A DNA stretch of 64,000 nucleotides from Scylla paramamosain (taxonomy: Eukaryota > Arthropoda > Malacostraca > Decapoda > Portunidae). The stretch covers positions 242,501-306,500 of the forward strand of contig NW_026973713.1 of NCBI RefSeq assembly GCF_035594125.1. The letters are read 5' to 3'. The notes beneath the pieces were generated by a model that saw only the letters and a program-made list of their open reading frames with translations, did no database searches and was not told where the DNA came from. Shown one piece after another: positions 22,956 to 41,031 of this stretch. The position numbers and the translations under genes were made by a program. Within the stretch, counting starts at the first letter, position 1. Each line of letters starts with the position of its first letter.

Positions 22956-23524
22956 GAGAGAGAGAATGATGAAGCGAACAGCCTTGCCTTGAGCTTGTTC
23001 AACACTGCCGCGTGGCTGGCTGGCTGTGTTGTGTGATCCGTGTATGTATTAGCGAGTCTGGCGCGACACGTTTCGCTTATATACTAGTTTATAGCCGTGC
23101 CTGTGCCTGCAGGAGGTCCACGCCACACGCCGTGTTCGTTTGTATATGAAACTGCAATGGTTTAGTTTTTACGAGCACATCAAAGAGCCATGCGTGTCAT
23201 TAAGTGTTTTTACAGCGGACCGCTTGCGAAGGAGGATTGCTTGTTTACACCAAGTAATTTAATTAAAGATTCATGTTATACCTTCACTGTTTTAATTAAA
23301 TCATGGTCATAGGAGTTGAGGGTAATGAGCAGCATGTACGTGGCTCTTTGTGTGACGCTCGGTGAGACATGCAACACTGTCTGTCTGTCGGTCTGTCTGT
23401 CTGTCGGTAGTGGGAGTTAACACGATACTTGGGAACACTGCGCCGACTCCTTAAGCAGGTCAAGCCCAAAGTGAAACACGGGATTCATTGTCCGAAGCAC
23501 CAACGACACGAGATGGCAACCCAA

Positions 23525-23558
<34 letters not shown>

Positions 23559-23769
23559 GTGGTAATGGCTCTCCCGCCCACCTCATCTCAGTAAATGTTT
23601 GTTGGCAGTTTTCCACATTAAAAGGCCGCAATTTTCCTTAAGTAAAGTCGTCTTGGTCTCGTTCGGAGTAAATTACCATCATCACAGTAGTTTTTACTTT
23701 ATTTTTTTTTTCATCCAACACTCTCAGACTTCCCCACACGTCATATTGGCAATTCTCTCCTTCCCCCAC

Positions 23770-23828
<59 letters not shown>

Positions 23829-24302
23829 GGCAACCACAACGTGCACACCTTCCCCCCTCTCCTCACCTCAGACTCGTTGACTCTGATAACTAACGTGCTT
23901 AATTTCCCATTGGTTTGTACCGGAACTCCGCCAGTCCCTACGCACCACAGATAACTCTGCTAACGCCTGTCAGCCTCCAGTGATCCCTCGTTACAAACTT
24001 TTCTGGACCCTGACCGGAGGAGGTAATGAGTGTTGTTCTGTCTGCCTGCCTGGCCGTGAATAGGCTGCTGAGCTGCCCGCTAGATATCCTTACAGACCTC
24101 AGACCTCGCCGTATTGCTCGAAATTAAACCAAGTACTGCTAGTTAATTCAGACGGGTCGCAATTACTATGGACTCGCGGAAGACCAAAGCTTTTCTGCTC
24201 GAATCAAGGTCTTAACGAAGGCGATGAAAAATCTCCAGCGGACCCAAGTGAAGGCGAGCAGACGAAGTGGCGGGCAGGAGTGGTGGGTCAGTGGCTTCTT
24301 AC
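22489..24302. other. Mostly unique DNA, no gene seen
   Basis: Holds (GA)n at 22891-22966, (CA)n at 23525-23558 and (CT)n at 23773-23825. I found no supported exon. Confidence 0.6.
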
Positions 24303-24338
24303 CTTGACCTCCGTGAACACAGGTGACGGCACACTTAC
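24303..24338 (-). promoter_or_regulatory. Candidate recursive splice site with 36 nt recursive exon
   Basis: On the minus strand TTTTCTTTGCAG|GTAAGT is a strong 3' splice site directly abutting a consensus 5' splice site, the arrangement of a ratchet point. A second donor, AAG|GTAAGA, lies 36 nt downstream and could define a short recursive exon. Known: ratchet points subdivide very long introns, often in neural genes. Inferred: it may serve the minus-strand glutamate-receptor gene whose exon lies 17 kb downstream. It could instead be an ordinary 36 nt microexon or chance. Confidence 0.45.
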
Positions 24339-24830
24339 CTGCAAAGAAAAGGGATTGTCAGCATGGTTGTTATATTCTACCTGAGTACAACCTTACTGTA
24401 TTTTTTTTTTATGTGTGCATATTTATTGCATTAAGAGTGTCGAGCTGATGACGAGCCAGCTTTGACTTAAATAAGGCGTAGAAATTGCAGTGGAGAGCCT
24501 GTGAGCTGCAAACACCACAACTTCACGGCACCTTTCTCCCCCTCACGCCTGGCTGGTTGTCTTGCATCTCTCCGACACTCCAATTCGTGACTCAGCCTCC
24601 ACTCGCCCGTGAATCCCCGACGCACCCTCACCACCACTACCTTTATCACCGCCACCAGCACCGCCCCTTCAGTAGACTGGCTTCTGAGGGCAGCTCCATT
24701 GTCCCTAACCTCTCTCTGTTCGGATTACGTTGCGTCTATTTTTGTTTGTAATGATTAATTTTTATGTGTTTGTTCTGTCATTGTCTTCCTTCACACACAC
24801 ACACTCACACACTCTGTGCGTATATATACG

Positions 24831-24831
24831 A

Positions 24832-24909
<78 letters not shown>
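24831..24909. repeat. (AT)n microsatellite
   Basis: About 38 AT units preceded by a short (CA)n and GTATATATACGAG. Confidence 0.95.
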
Positions 24910-24912
<3 letters not shown>

Positions 24913-25028
24913 CCTCCACTCTCTTAATCGCTCCCTTTTCCTCGCAGCCAAAAGGTCAACGGCATCAAGGCAAATCTAATCTTCATGTTTTGAGTTGCGG
25001 AAGCTTTCAAAACCATGACTGGTAAGGC

Positions 25029-25030
<2 letters not shown>

Positions 25031-25107
<77 letters not shown>
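25031..25107 (+). repeat. (GA)n microsatellite
   Basis: About 38 GA units. (GGGA)n follows at 25315-25348. Confidence 0.95.
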
Positions 25108-25110
<3 letters not shown>

Positions 25111-25439
25111 CGACAGGAAAGGAAAAAGTAAATAAACAAATGGATAAATAAAAATAAATATTAATTTTAGGCCCACTTCTGTAAACATGGCGGGGCACGA
25201 CACCTGAGGCGGCGTGCTAAATGGTATATATTCTGACATTTGTTTTGTCCACTTGTTTCTGTCTCATTAGGCCGCTAATGACACGCCGCTACTGAGGAGG
25301 AGGGGCGGGTGAGGGTGCGGGAGGGAGGGAGGGAGGGAGGGAGGGAGGTTCACTTATTACGCTCAACACATAGCCATTAAGAGTTTCATTTGCAATCGGC
25401 AGGATAAAGAAAATAGGTACAGGTTATAGCAAATCACGG

Positions 25440-25548
25440 AGGCCGAGGCGGGGGTGTGTGGGTGCAGGTGGGTGGCGGACGAGGCGGGGTGGGGATGTGC
25501 GGGTGGAGGTGGGTGGCGAGGTGAGGCGGGATGTGTGGCTGCAGGTGG

Positions 25549-25552
<4 letters not shown>
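25440..25552 (+). repeat. GC-rich GTGGGTGCAGGTGG-type repeat
   Basis: Three degenerate units of about 36-40 bp share GGGGTGTGTGGGTGCAGGTG-like cores before the (GA)n array. Confidence 0.6.

Positions 25553-25612
<60 letters not shown>
25553..25612 (+). repeat. (GA)n microsatellite
   Basis: About 30 GA units, paired with (CT)n at 25682. Confidence 0.95.
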
Positions 25613-25614
<2 letters not shown>

Positions 25615-25677
25615 ATAACTGAGATGCAGGAAACTTCTAAATGAAAAACAAGTTCTGTCGCCTTTACCAATAAGAAT

Positions 25678-25681
<4 letters not shown>

Positions 25682-25744
<63 letters not shown>
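25682..25744 (+). repeat. (CT)n microsatellite
   Basis: About 31 CT units, complementary to the (GA)n array 70 bp to its left. Confidence 0.95.
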
Positions 25745-25748
<4 letters not shown>

Positions 25749-26486
25749 GGGGGTAAAAGAGAGTTGGCTGGCACTACAATAGGCTTTGGTTAAAATGTTC
25801 CAGTTATACTCCCTAACTGCACTTAAATAACTAACTTTTCCAATATGGCAACACGTGATTGCCCAGAACACTCCCTCTACTCCCCCTCTCCCCCCTGCCA
25901 CCCCGAGTAACTGCAGGCGGAGGCACGGGCGGTGAGACGTGATGAGAGGAGTAGTGGCAGCGATGGGCGGGCCTGGTGATGTATGGAATAATACGTGGTG
26001 TTGACAAAGAATGGGATAAGAGGTGAGCGATGGTGGTGAATACGCGTCTAACTCAAGGACAAAACAAACAAGACACCCAACACCAAACAAACAAGAAATG
26101 CAACCAAGCCTCGGGTCTCCTTTACCAGCTCCTTTACCAGCACAGCTAGAACAGATCATATTATATATTATAACTTAGTATGTTTTTCTGTTAATAAGTT
26201 AAATATCAAAACTATGCCAATTCCATCAATAAAAGGAAAATAATAATATGTTGCCGAAAAGTTTTTTTTTTCCTCTTCTTTTCCTTTCCTTACCTCCTCC
26301 TCCTCTTCCATACCCCTCATACTCCAAATCTCCCCTCCACCACCCCCTACTCCGCATAGGAGTCTAGGAAAACACCTGGAAACACCTGGAAAACCCTAGA
26401 AATTATGCTAAATACTGACAGGGAGAGACAGAAAATTGTTACCTTCGGCTTAACTGTGCGAGGCTCGGGGGGACTGGGCGCCAAGG

Positions 26487-26533
<47 letters not shown>

Positions 26534-27307
26534 GTGAGGCAAAACGACAGAAATGCTGGTTGGATGGGTGATTGGTCTCAGGTCCTACTTAACCTCACAT
26601 CGACGCCACGAAAGGATGAGTGGGCGGGGTATCCATCATGACGACATCTAGTCTCGCTGCCAGTGCCTGTACTCGTAAATTTTAGCAAGTTTACATTACC
26701 TCTATTATGAAGACACGAGACCAAATCATATTTTTGCCAGTTAGCTCGGGGTATCAAACATTCACTGCCAAAACAGCATCCTCATCCGACGCTCTCTTAA
26801 GATTTTATTTGCGAAAAAGGACAGGACACGGCACCTCAAACCTTTGGTAACATACTAAAACCTGAATTATGAGACATTTCTGCCAGAAACTCCACTACTT
26901 TCAATAGGCTTTCAATAGGCTCTACATGAAATTGAGGATTTTTTATCTTTTATTTTTTTATGATTCTCGTGATAGATTAACAAGATTTCTACATTATTAA
27001 CTGGGGAATCACTCTTCAAATATTCGGCTAATGACCTCTGTGACCTTTGAAAACAGTTGTGATGAGAGAGGGAAGCGTTTCAGGCCTAAGACAGGGAAAG
27101 GCCTCTAACTCACGCCTCTCCCCTTTTATCCCTCCTCCGTAACCTCTGACATTGCTGACAGCTCCCTCGCCCCCCTCCACTCGCTTCTCTCAGCTGCAGC
27201 TCGCCCTCCTCTCCCCTCGCTGTCACTGAGCTAAGATGTGCAAGACTCCTCCCCTGATGCAATATTCCTGTGTGAACTCTTGTCATCACCACGTTCTTTA
27301 AAGGTGG

Positions 27308-27369
<62 letters not shown>

Positions 27370-28185
27370 CCGCGCAAGATCAAGACAAACAAGCAGGACG
27401 TGGCCGAGATGGATCCCGCGATACTCGGCTAACTCGCTTCCTTGGGCCTCGTCTTGTCCCGCTCAGCCAGGGCGACTTGCGGCGGCGCGGCTTGCAAGGA
27501 CACACTGCACAGCTTCGAGCAAGACTCCCCGCTCAGTTTTATTGGTGGTGTGTTTACAGATACAGCAAGAAACATAATTATAAGCAAATACATGAGTAGT
27601 TACACGACGCGACACGAATACAGGGAAGTAAAGATGGAGGAGACGATAATAAGGTTAATCAATCAAGTAAGGTACGGTAGATGACTTGTACAGGTGAGAT
27701 AAGGTGTACAGGTGAGATAAATGGGGAGAGTCACAAGAAAGAAGACGAGAAAAAATAGAAAATAAAAGTTATAAAGAATATGAACGGTAGCGACGGCTGC
27801 ATGCTGTAACCCATCACCCTGCACCCCATCACCTGTCTGTATATCACCCACCACCCAACACCTGTCCACCCATCATCCCATCACCTCCCTACCCATCACC
27901 CCATCAGCTCGGCAAGGGCGGCGCGTCCCTCAGTGATGAAAGACGCCCCAAGATTAACTGGCAAGACAAGATGGCAGAATAATGGTGCTGATCAAAGGCG
28001 CGGGTGGCAGGAGCGGAAAAACTGGACGGCTAATTTGCCTGCGATGTCTCAAGACCCTCCCCTGCCGTCCGTCCCCCCTTCCCTCCCTGCCGCGCCCCCT
28101 TCCCTGCCGCTGCTGTCCTGTCCAGCTCCCTCATGAACCACACAACACTCAACACTCCACTGGCATGGAGGAAGGAAGGAAAGAA

Positions 28186-28189
<4 letters not shown>
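25745..28189. other. Non-coding DNA, no gene seen
   Basis: Holds (GT)n at 26491-26532, (CT)n at 27309-27366 and a CCATCACC/CACCTGTCC-rich patch at 27805-27905. No exon is supported. Confidence 0.55.

Positions 28190-28261
<72 letters not shown>
28190..28261 (+). repeat. (CT)n microsatellite
   Basis: About 36 CT units. Confidence 0.95.
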
Positions 28262-28263
<2 letters not shown>

Positions 28264-28332
28264 TCAGACCTTAGATTAATACTCATTACAGGATAGCTCT
28301 GCCTTTTTTCCTCATCTATCTTTCCCGTCCTT

Positions 28333-28740
28333 TTCCATTTCCACGCCCTAATTATGTATATTTTTCTTCCATTTCCACGCCTTAATTATGTATATTTTTC
28401 TTCCATTTCCACGCTTTAATTATGTATATTTTTCTTCCATGTCCACGCCTTAATTATGTATATTTTTCTTACATTTCCACGCCTTAATTATGTATATTTT
28501 TCTTCCATGTCCACGCCTTAATTATGTATATTTTTCTTACATTTCCACGCCTTAATTATGTATATTTTTCTTCCATGTCCACGCCTTAATTATGTATATT
28601 TTTCTTACATTTCCACGCCTTAATTATGTATATTTTTCTTCCATGTCCACGCCTTAATTATGTATATTTTTCTTACATTTCCACGCCTTAATTATGTATA
28701 TTTTTCTTCCATGTCCACGCCTTAATTATGTATATTTTTT
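28333..28740 (+). repeat. 34 bp tandem repeat with 68 bp higher-order unit
   Basis: Twelve head-to-tail 34 bp units share TCCACGCCTTAATTATG and TATATTTTTC. From the fourth unit (28435) they strictly alternate between a TTCCATG and a TTACATT start, so the later part grew as 68 bp dimers. There are no unique spacers, so it is not a CRISPR. Confidence 0.95.
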
Positions 28741-31580
<2,840 letters not shown>

Positions 31581-31747
31581 TATATATATATATAGTTAGT
31601 AAAATAAAAGTTCCTTTTTACTTGTTGCCTAAAGGCCGAGCATGACGTGTGTGTGGCTGAGAATGCAGGTCACCTGTGATTATTTTGTTGCATGTGAGGC
31701 ACGACGCTGCAACCAATAGCTATTACTGCAACTATCACTGCTTTTAT

Positions 31748-31788
<41 letters not shown>

Positions 31789-32819
31789 ACACACGTAGAT
31801 AAAGTAAATAAAAAAAAAAAAAGATAGCACGTAGTGTAATCAACACGACTACAGTATCCCCACCCTAGAGCCCCCGATCCCCAACGCCCTCACCACCCAC
31901 GCCCTGTCCACCTCCACCACCACCATTCCCACCACACGCTCTCTGTGCCGCGCAGCACAACGACCTTCATCTCGTCTGCATCATTAAAATTTCGACGTCC
32001 CATAATTTGGCAGCGCGCCTCACACACAAGTCTCCAATGGGGCCGTGTTTTCGCTTCGCTGGTGCACACACTTCCCACGCCCTGCCTCCCTGCCTCCCTG
32101 CCGGTGTCCCTGATCACGCCACCGCCAGCCGCCTTGCAAGCGAGCAGCCTGGAATCACACCAGGGACCCCTCTCCCTTCCCTCTTCCTTTCCCGCGTTCA
32201 CATCACTGTGGTGGAGACTCTGATGAAATTTATAGGGAATCTCAGAGGCTTATTGCTTGCTGCATGCGCGGCGCCTGAAGCAGTGATGCATTGAGTGCCA
32301 GGAACTGCATATTGAGCCGAGCTATGCCCATTATATTCAGCCGACCATTGGGTTTATTGAAAAGCTGTTATTGCCGCGGTTGTGTCCCGTTCTGGTAAGG
32401 GGAGGGAGGGAGGGAGGAAGGGAAGGAGGGTTGGGGGAGGGACACTGGTGGGCAAAGGTAACGAAGGCGAGGAGGGCCAGAAGATCCATGTGACTCTAGC
32501 GTGCTCACCAGTACACCACCAGACAACTAATGTTATTATGATCAGAATATTCAGCTTACATCACAAAAATTCACCTACCACGAACCGGGGCCATCGTTAT
32601 TAACAACACTGAAACCCTTTCTTCCCCAGAGAGAAGCGCGGGTGAGGCTCATTCCCGCTCCCCCGGTAGTGAAGTCTGCGCCGGGGCAAACACTGCCTCG
32701 AGATGAAAGAAGCTTCGCCTCTCTGTCCCGGGAATCAAACACGGGTCTTTTGTCTTGACCGAGCCGAGGGTGCACTGCTGTGAGACAGAGAAGCAGCGAG
32801 GCTGTACGAGCGTTTAGTG

Positions 32820-32870
<51 letters not shown>

Positions 32871-32998
32871 ACAATTTGTCGCGCTTAACTTCATATTATC
32901 TAACATGTCGAGTTCAAATACTCTACTGGATGAGCATACAGAGAATTAGTATTTTTCACAACTCTCTTTCATAATTTAATGGAAACAATGATAAACAT

Positions 32999-33041
<43 letters not shown>

Positions 33042-33317
33042 TTCAGTCACGTACATGTCTCTCCATACACGTCCGGTCCAGAGGCGCCAATTATCGTTCG
33101 CTGTACTGTGGACATGTTAGGAGGGCTCGTAGCGTGAATGGAATGTGAACTTTTACAGAACCCCTCACTGGAATCATGCACAATCGCTGATTATACAATA
33201 TTTGTACTGTGTTTTTTTTTTCTTTTTTCTATTCCTACTATACTCTCATACATCCATTCTTATCATTACCGTGTGACCTTTGACTGAATACATACATTCA
33301 TTCTTACATACATACAT
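31581..33317. other. Mostly unique DNA, no gene seen
   Basis: Holds (CA)n at 31749-31786, (GA)n at 32821-32870, (GT)n at 33001-33040 and ATAC tetramers at 33300-33317. No supported exon. Confidence 0.55.
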
Positions 33318-34433
33318 ACATTTCCTTTCTGACCGTTCTATTGCTGCTGTGGTAGACGGTCACTGTTCTTCTCCTAAATCTATTAACAGTGGTGTTCCTC
33401 AGGGTTCTGTCCTGTCACCCACTCTCTTCTTATTATTCATTAATGATCTTCTAAACCAAACTTCTTGTCCTATCCACTCCTATGCTGATGATACCACCCT
33501 GCACTTTTCCACGTCTTTTCATAGACGTCCAACCCTTCAGGAGGTAAACATATCACGCAGGGAAGCCACAGAACGCCTGACTTCTGATTTTTCTAAAATT
33601 TCTGATTGGGGCAGAGCAAACTTGGTATTGTTCAATGCCTCAAAAACTCAATTCCTCCATCTATCAACTCGACACAATCTTCCAGACAACTATCCCCTCT
33701 TCTTCAATGACACTCAACTGTTCCCCTCTTCTACACTGAACATCCTCGGTCTGTCCTTTACTTATAATCTGAACTGGAAACTTCACATCTCATCTCTAGC
33801 TAAAACAGCTTCTATGAAGTTAGGTGTTCTGAGACGTCTCCGCCAGTTTTTCTCACACCCCCAGCTGCTAACTCTGTACAAGGGCCTTATCCGTCCATGT
33901 ATGGAGTATGCTTCACATGTCTGGGGGGTTCCACTCATACTGCTGTTCTAGACAGGGTGGAATCAAAAGCTTTTCGTCTCATCAACTCCTCTCCTCTAAC
34001 TGACTGTCTTCAGCCCCTCTCTCACCGCCGCAATGTTGCATATCTAGCTGTCTTCTACCGCTATTTTCATGCCAACTGCTCTTCTGATCTTGCTAACTGC
34101 ATGCCTCCCCTCCTCCCGCGGCCTCGCTGCACAAGACTTTCTTCTTTCTCTCACTCCTATTCTGTCCACCTCTCTAACGCAAGAGTTAACCAGTATTCTC
34201 AATCATTCATCCCTTTCTCTGGTAAACTCTGGAACTCCTTGCCTGCTTCTGTATTTCCACCTTCCTATGACTTGAATTCCTTCAAGAGGGAGGTTTCAAG
34301 ACACTTATCCACCAATTTTTGACCACTGCTTTGACCCTTTTATGGGACTGGCATTTCAGTGGGCATTTTTTTTTATTAGATTTTTGTTGCCCTTGGCCAG
34401 TATCCTTCCTACATAAAAAAAAAAAAAAAAAAA
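33318..34433 (+). mobile_element. 5'-truncated young copy of the Jockey-like element
   Basis: Matches 4988-6112 of the full-length element with only scattered substitutions, including the 3' UTR and poly(A) (about 34416-34433). One G is lost from a run of seven at about 33923, splitting the frame into 33318-33951 and 33897-34322. The YADD motif is intact near 33480, but the endonuclease and half of the RT are missing. ATAC-type repeats lie on both sides, so a target duplication cannot be judged. Confidence 0.95.
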
Positions 34434-35315
34434 ATGCATACATAGATGCCATTATTACTGAAAGATAAGAGGCATACATGTTTTTTGTGTGACACATAGT
34501 ATTGGTATCATTAAGCTAAAACACAGTGACTATCATTCCCTTTTTTTCTCTCTCTTTTTGTTGACATGATGTCGGTGAGTCAGTTTAGCAGCTCAGACAC
34601 CAAGTTATGAACACACATTTGTGTTGTTGCCTTGTCGTTAGTGTGGCGTGACCCCGTGACTTGCTGCTCTGTGTAATGCGCGTGGTAGAAAATGCGCTAC
34701 AAAATGGTACCAAGGAATTCCGAGCATTTCTTTCCACATTAGCGGCATTGTCAAGGAACGTTTGCTTGGCGTCTTGGTGTGGTGGTGGTGGTGGTGGTAG
34801 TGGTGGTGTTCTTGTAATGTACTGTAATGTAGGGATTGCTAGTTTATGATAATGTTGGTGATGTTATTGTTTGTATATCATTAACTGTTGTTGTGTCGGT
34901 GGTGGATGGTGGCGGCAATAGAAGTAACCAGAAGTGATGGTGTAGCCACTCATCCCGTTCACACCAGGAATCAACACGGAAACACCGCACCGTACGTCAC
35001 CACACCACATAGCATAACACTCGACTGGCACCCTACACCACCACACCCACCAGACAGCTCTACCCAGCCAGCCGTGCGCTTTATCATATATACGCGCACG
35101 TACCTGTCCTTTCTCCGCTGCACCACTTCACTGCTTTAATCGATAATGTTACACGAATGAAGGGTTTCTATTAAAATTATTGGATTCATCACTAGGGAGC
35201 ACAGCCCAAGACCTTCAGTATCACACACTTCATCTTCTTAATAGCACTGGGATTATTAGAAATGTACCGAGCAGCTGCGATTGTGAAGCTGTTAATACGT
35301 AACATCAGAAGGCAT

Positions 35316-35318
<3 letters not shown>
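34434..35318. other. Unique DNA, no gene seen
   Basis: A (GGT)n run lies at 34778-34808. Nothing else is supported. Confidence 0.55.

Positions 35319-35407
<89 letters not shown>
35319..35407 (+). repeat. (GA)n microsatellite
   Basis: About 44 GA units abutting a (TTGA)n retroelement tail. Confidence 0.95.
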
Positions 35408-36222
<815 letters not shown>

Positions 36223-36880
36223 GGTAACATTAGGAAACAAACTCAAGTCTCACACTGAAATAAGCTTACATTAAACAAAGCATATGGTATTGTTATCTTG
36301 ACGCATCACGAACAAACGAGACAACGGAACGGAAAGGAAAGAAAAGAGTGGGGGAAGTAAAGAAGAACACTATATAGAGAGGGAAATATGGGATGAAGGA
36401 CAGCAATACATTAAAAGTGAGTGGGCCTTTACCACACTGCTACATTAATTTAATTATTTTTTTTCTAACGAGACAACTGTTATTCCATCTCAGTTTTATA
36501 CAAAAGAGTTAACAAGATCCCCCACACGCACTGTATCCTGTCCCTACCTAACAGTACATCATGCCTCACCACTGCCCGCCTCCTTGCCTTTCCCACACAC
36601 CACACTCCCTCTTCCTCACACCTGCACGTCCCAACCGATGAAATTAGTTGAAAAAAATTGAAAAAAAAAGAAAAAAAACAGCAGAAAAGGTCACATCCGT
36701 TGCCACTGACGACCCGCGACGGGAATTACCTGACGAAGGAGCAATAGACATTCTACTCTTCTCCTCCTCCTCCTCCTCCTCCTCCTCCTCCTCTTGTCAC
36801 CTCAACTCTTCTCTTCTACTGCATGGGAAAAATCTCGTCTCTTCAGTCCTCTTTGATCTCTTTTCATCACTCTTTTCATC

Positions 36881-36883
<3 letters not shown>

Positions 36884-36944
<61 letters not shown>

Positions 36945-36962
36945 TCTCTCTCTCTCTCTCTG
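36884..36962 (+). repeat. (CT)n microsatellite
   Basis: About 39 CT units with one CACT break, preceded by (CCT)n at 36759-36793. Confidence 0.95.
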
Positions 36963-37032
36963 TCGTTCCTTTTCACTTCCCTTACCCCTCCCTTTGCATG
37001 GCATTCCATATCTTTTTTTCAGGTCTACTGGC

Positions 37033-39177
<2,145 letters not shown>

Positions 39178-39208
39178 CACACACACACACACACACACAC
39201 ACATTCTC

Positions 39209-39256
<48 letters not shown>

Positions 39257-39335
39257 CTCATCTCCTCTCTCTCCTCTCCTCTCTCTCTCTCTCTCTCTCT
39301 CTAAATGCCCTAGCCCTCCCCTTTTCTCTTTCCCC

Positions 39336-39425
<90 letters not shown>
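39178..39425 (+). repeat. Compound (CA)n and degenerate (CT)n array
   Basis: (CA)n to 39203, then CT units broken by TCCTCTC and a unique 39303-39338 insert, then pure CT to 39425. Confidence 0.92.
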
Positions 39426-39427
<2 letters not shown>

Positions 39428-39667
39428 CAGGTATGATATGATTTCGTCAAGCTGAAATCAGGAAGTGGCATTCACCCAACCCTACAGCGATGAAGGGAAA
39501 TCACTGTATTGTTGGAAAATTGTTGGGTTTTCCTCTTTTTTTTTTTCCGCCGTGTCTTGAGTGACAGTGGGTCAAGCATCCTATCAGGTGTGTTCATTTA
39601 CATTTTTTTTTTTTTTTTGCCAGGTTGGGTCGCGGTCACTTCCTTACTTGATTGTACCCTGATATAA

Positions 39668-39682
39668 GGACTCTCTCTCCTC

Positions 39683-39743
<61 letters not shown>
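39668..39743 (+). repeat. (CT)n microsatellite
   Basis: About 36 CT units with TCC and CGC breaks on the left. Confidence 0.93.
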
Positions 39744-39746
<3 letters not shown>

Positions 39747-40469
39747 ATGTACGGCATAGAAATGGTTATAATTATTTTACCTGAAGATTTATATTTATTA
39801 GAGGTGCAACACAGGTAAATAATGGACACGTCAAGTGCAATCCAGTATCGAGCTCAAGTATTTTGTCTCGATCATATTTTCATTAACCGGCTAATTTACT
39901 TGACGTATTAACGAAAGGCCAATGAATTTTCAGTTTGAACTTTTTTTTTTCATAGTATAAAATGTTTAAGTGTTCGTTATTATTCGTATAAAAATTAACT
40001 AATTAACTGAAGCCTTCAATTACCCTTCATAGGACAGTTATTTTCATTTTTTTCTTTTGTCATTAGAATTTTGTTTTATCGTTACCATTGATACTTTTTT
40101 CTTTTTACTTTTATAGGAATATATATCTATGTTTTTATTACGGCCCAAAGAACAATGAACGTAAGATTTAATGCCATTTACTGGACAAGCAATATTCAAG
40201 TTCATGTTACCATCCCCCGTCCTTGCAATCAGCCAAGCTTTCAACGTGCAAGAGAAATCCCGTGTCTTCTCACGTCCCTCTACCCAACAACTGTCGCCCC
40301 GGGAACGCACAGAGGGACAAGTGTTCTGAGTGGAGCATTGGCGCGAACGTGACTGACGGTGAGGGAATTAACTCAAAACATAACAACCACTGGCCAACGA
40401 AATTATTCCTAAAACAAGCAACGTTTATGAATACTGAAAATTATTCGTTCCATTTAGTATGATGTGAAT

Positions 40470-40471
<2 letters not shown>
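39744..40471. other. AT-rich DNA, no gene seen
   Basis: Nothing repetitive or coding is supported here. Confidence 0.5.
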
Positions 40472-40552
<81 letters not shown>

Positions 40553-40563
40553 TCTCTCTCTCT
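40472..40563 (+). repeat. (CT)n microsatellite
   Basis: About 46 CT units with one ACT break. Confidence 0.95.
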
Positions 40564-40855
40564 TTTTATTTATACAAATCTACATGATATGTGTTTACAG
40601 AGTTGCTGTACATATACTTTACATATTTCATACAACAATTTAGGCTAAAGAAGTCACTGTTAATGCCTTCTATCTGAAAGTCTCTCTCTGTCTGTCTGTT
40701 GCAACCATACATTCACTGCAGTGTTGAACTGCTGCCTGGTCCAGCCCTCAACACTTGGCTGCACGGTAACAAACTCGTTCCACCAGCCAATGTATGTGTT
40801 CAGAAACTGTCTTTGATGGTGCTACGTTCTGCACCTGGCTGGTGCAGCTCCCCAG

Positions 40856-40857
<2 letters not shown>

Positions 40858-40908
<51 letters not shown>

Positions 40909-40953
40909 GGTAATGATAACATATCTTGTAGTTGTGTCAAAGTATCATTCATT

Positions 40954-41029
<76 letters not shown>
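40858..41029 (+). repeat. Two (CT)n microsatellites
   Basis: CT arrays at 40858-40906 and 40957-41029 are separated by 50 bp of unique DNA. Confidence 0.95.

Positions 41030-41031
<2 letters not shown>

Noticed and set aside
28333..28740. Regular 34 bp repeats suggesting a CRISPR array
   Set aside because: Units are head to tail with no spacers, in a eukaryotic context.
32721..32790. tRNA-like segment on the minus strand: 7 bp terminal pairing (CTCTGTC/GACAGAG) and a B-box-like GTTTGATTCC
   Set aside because: The D and anticodon arms cannot be folded and the T stem has a mismatch. It may be a decayed tRNA-derived SINE but is not a tRNA gene.
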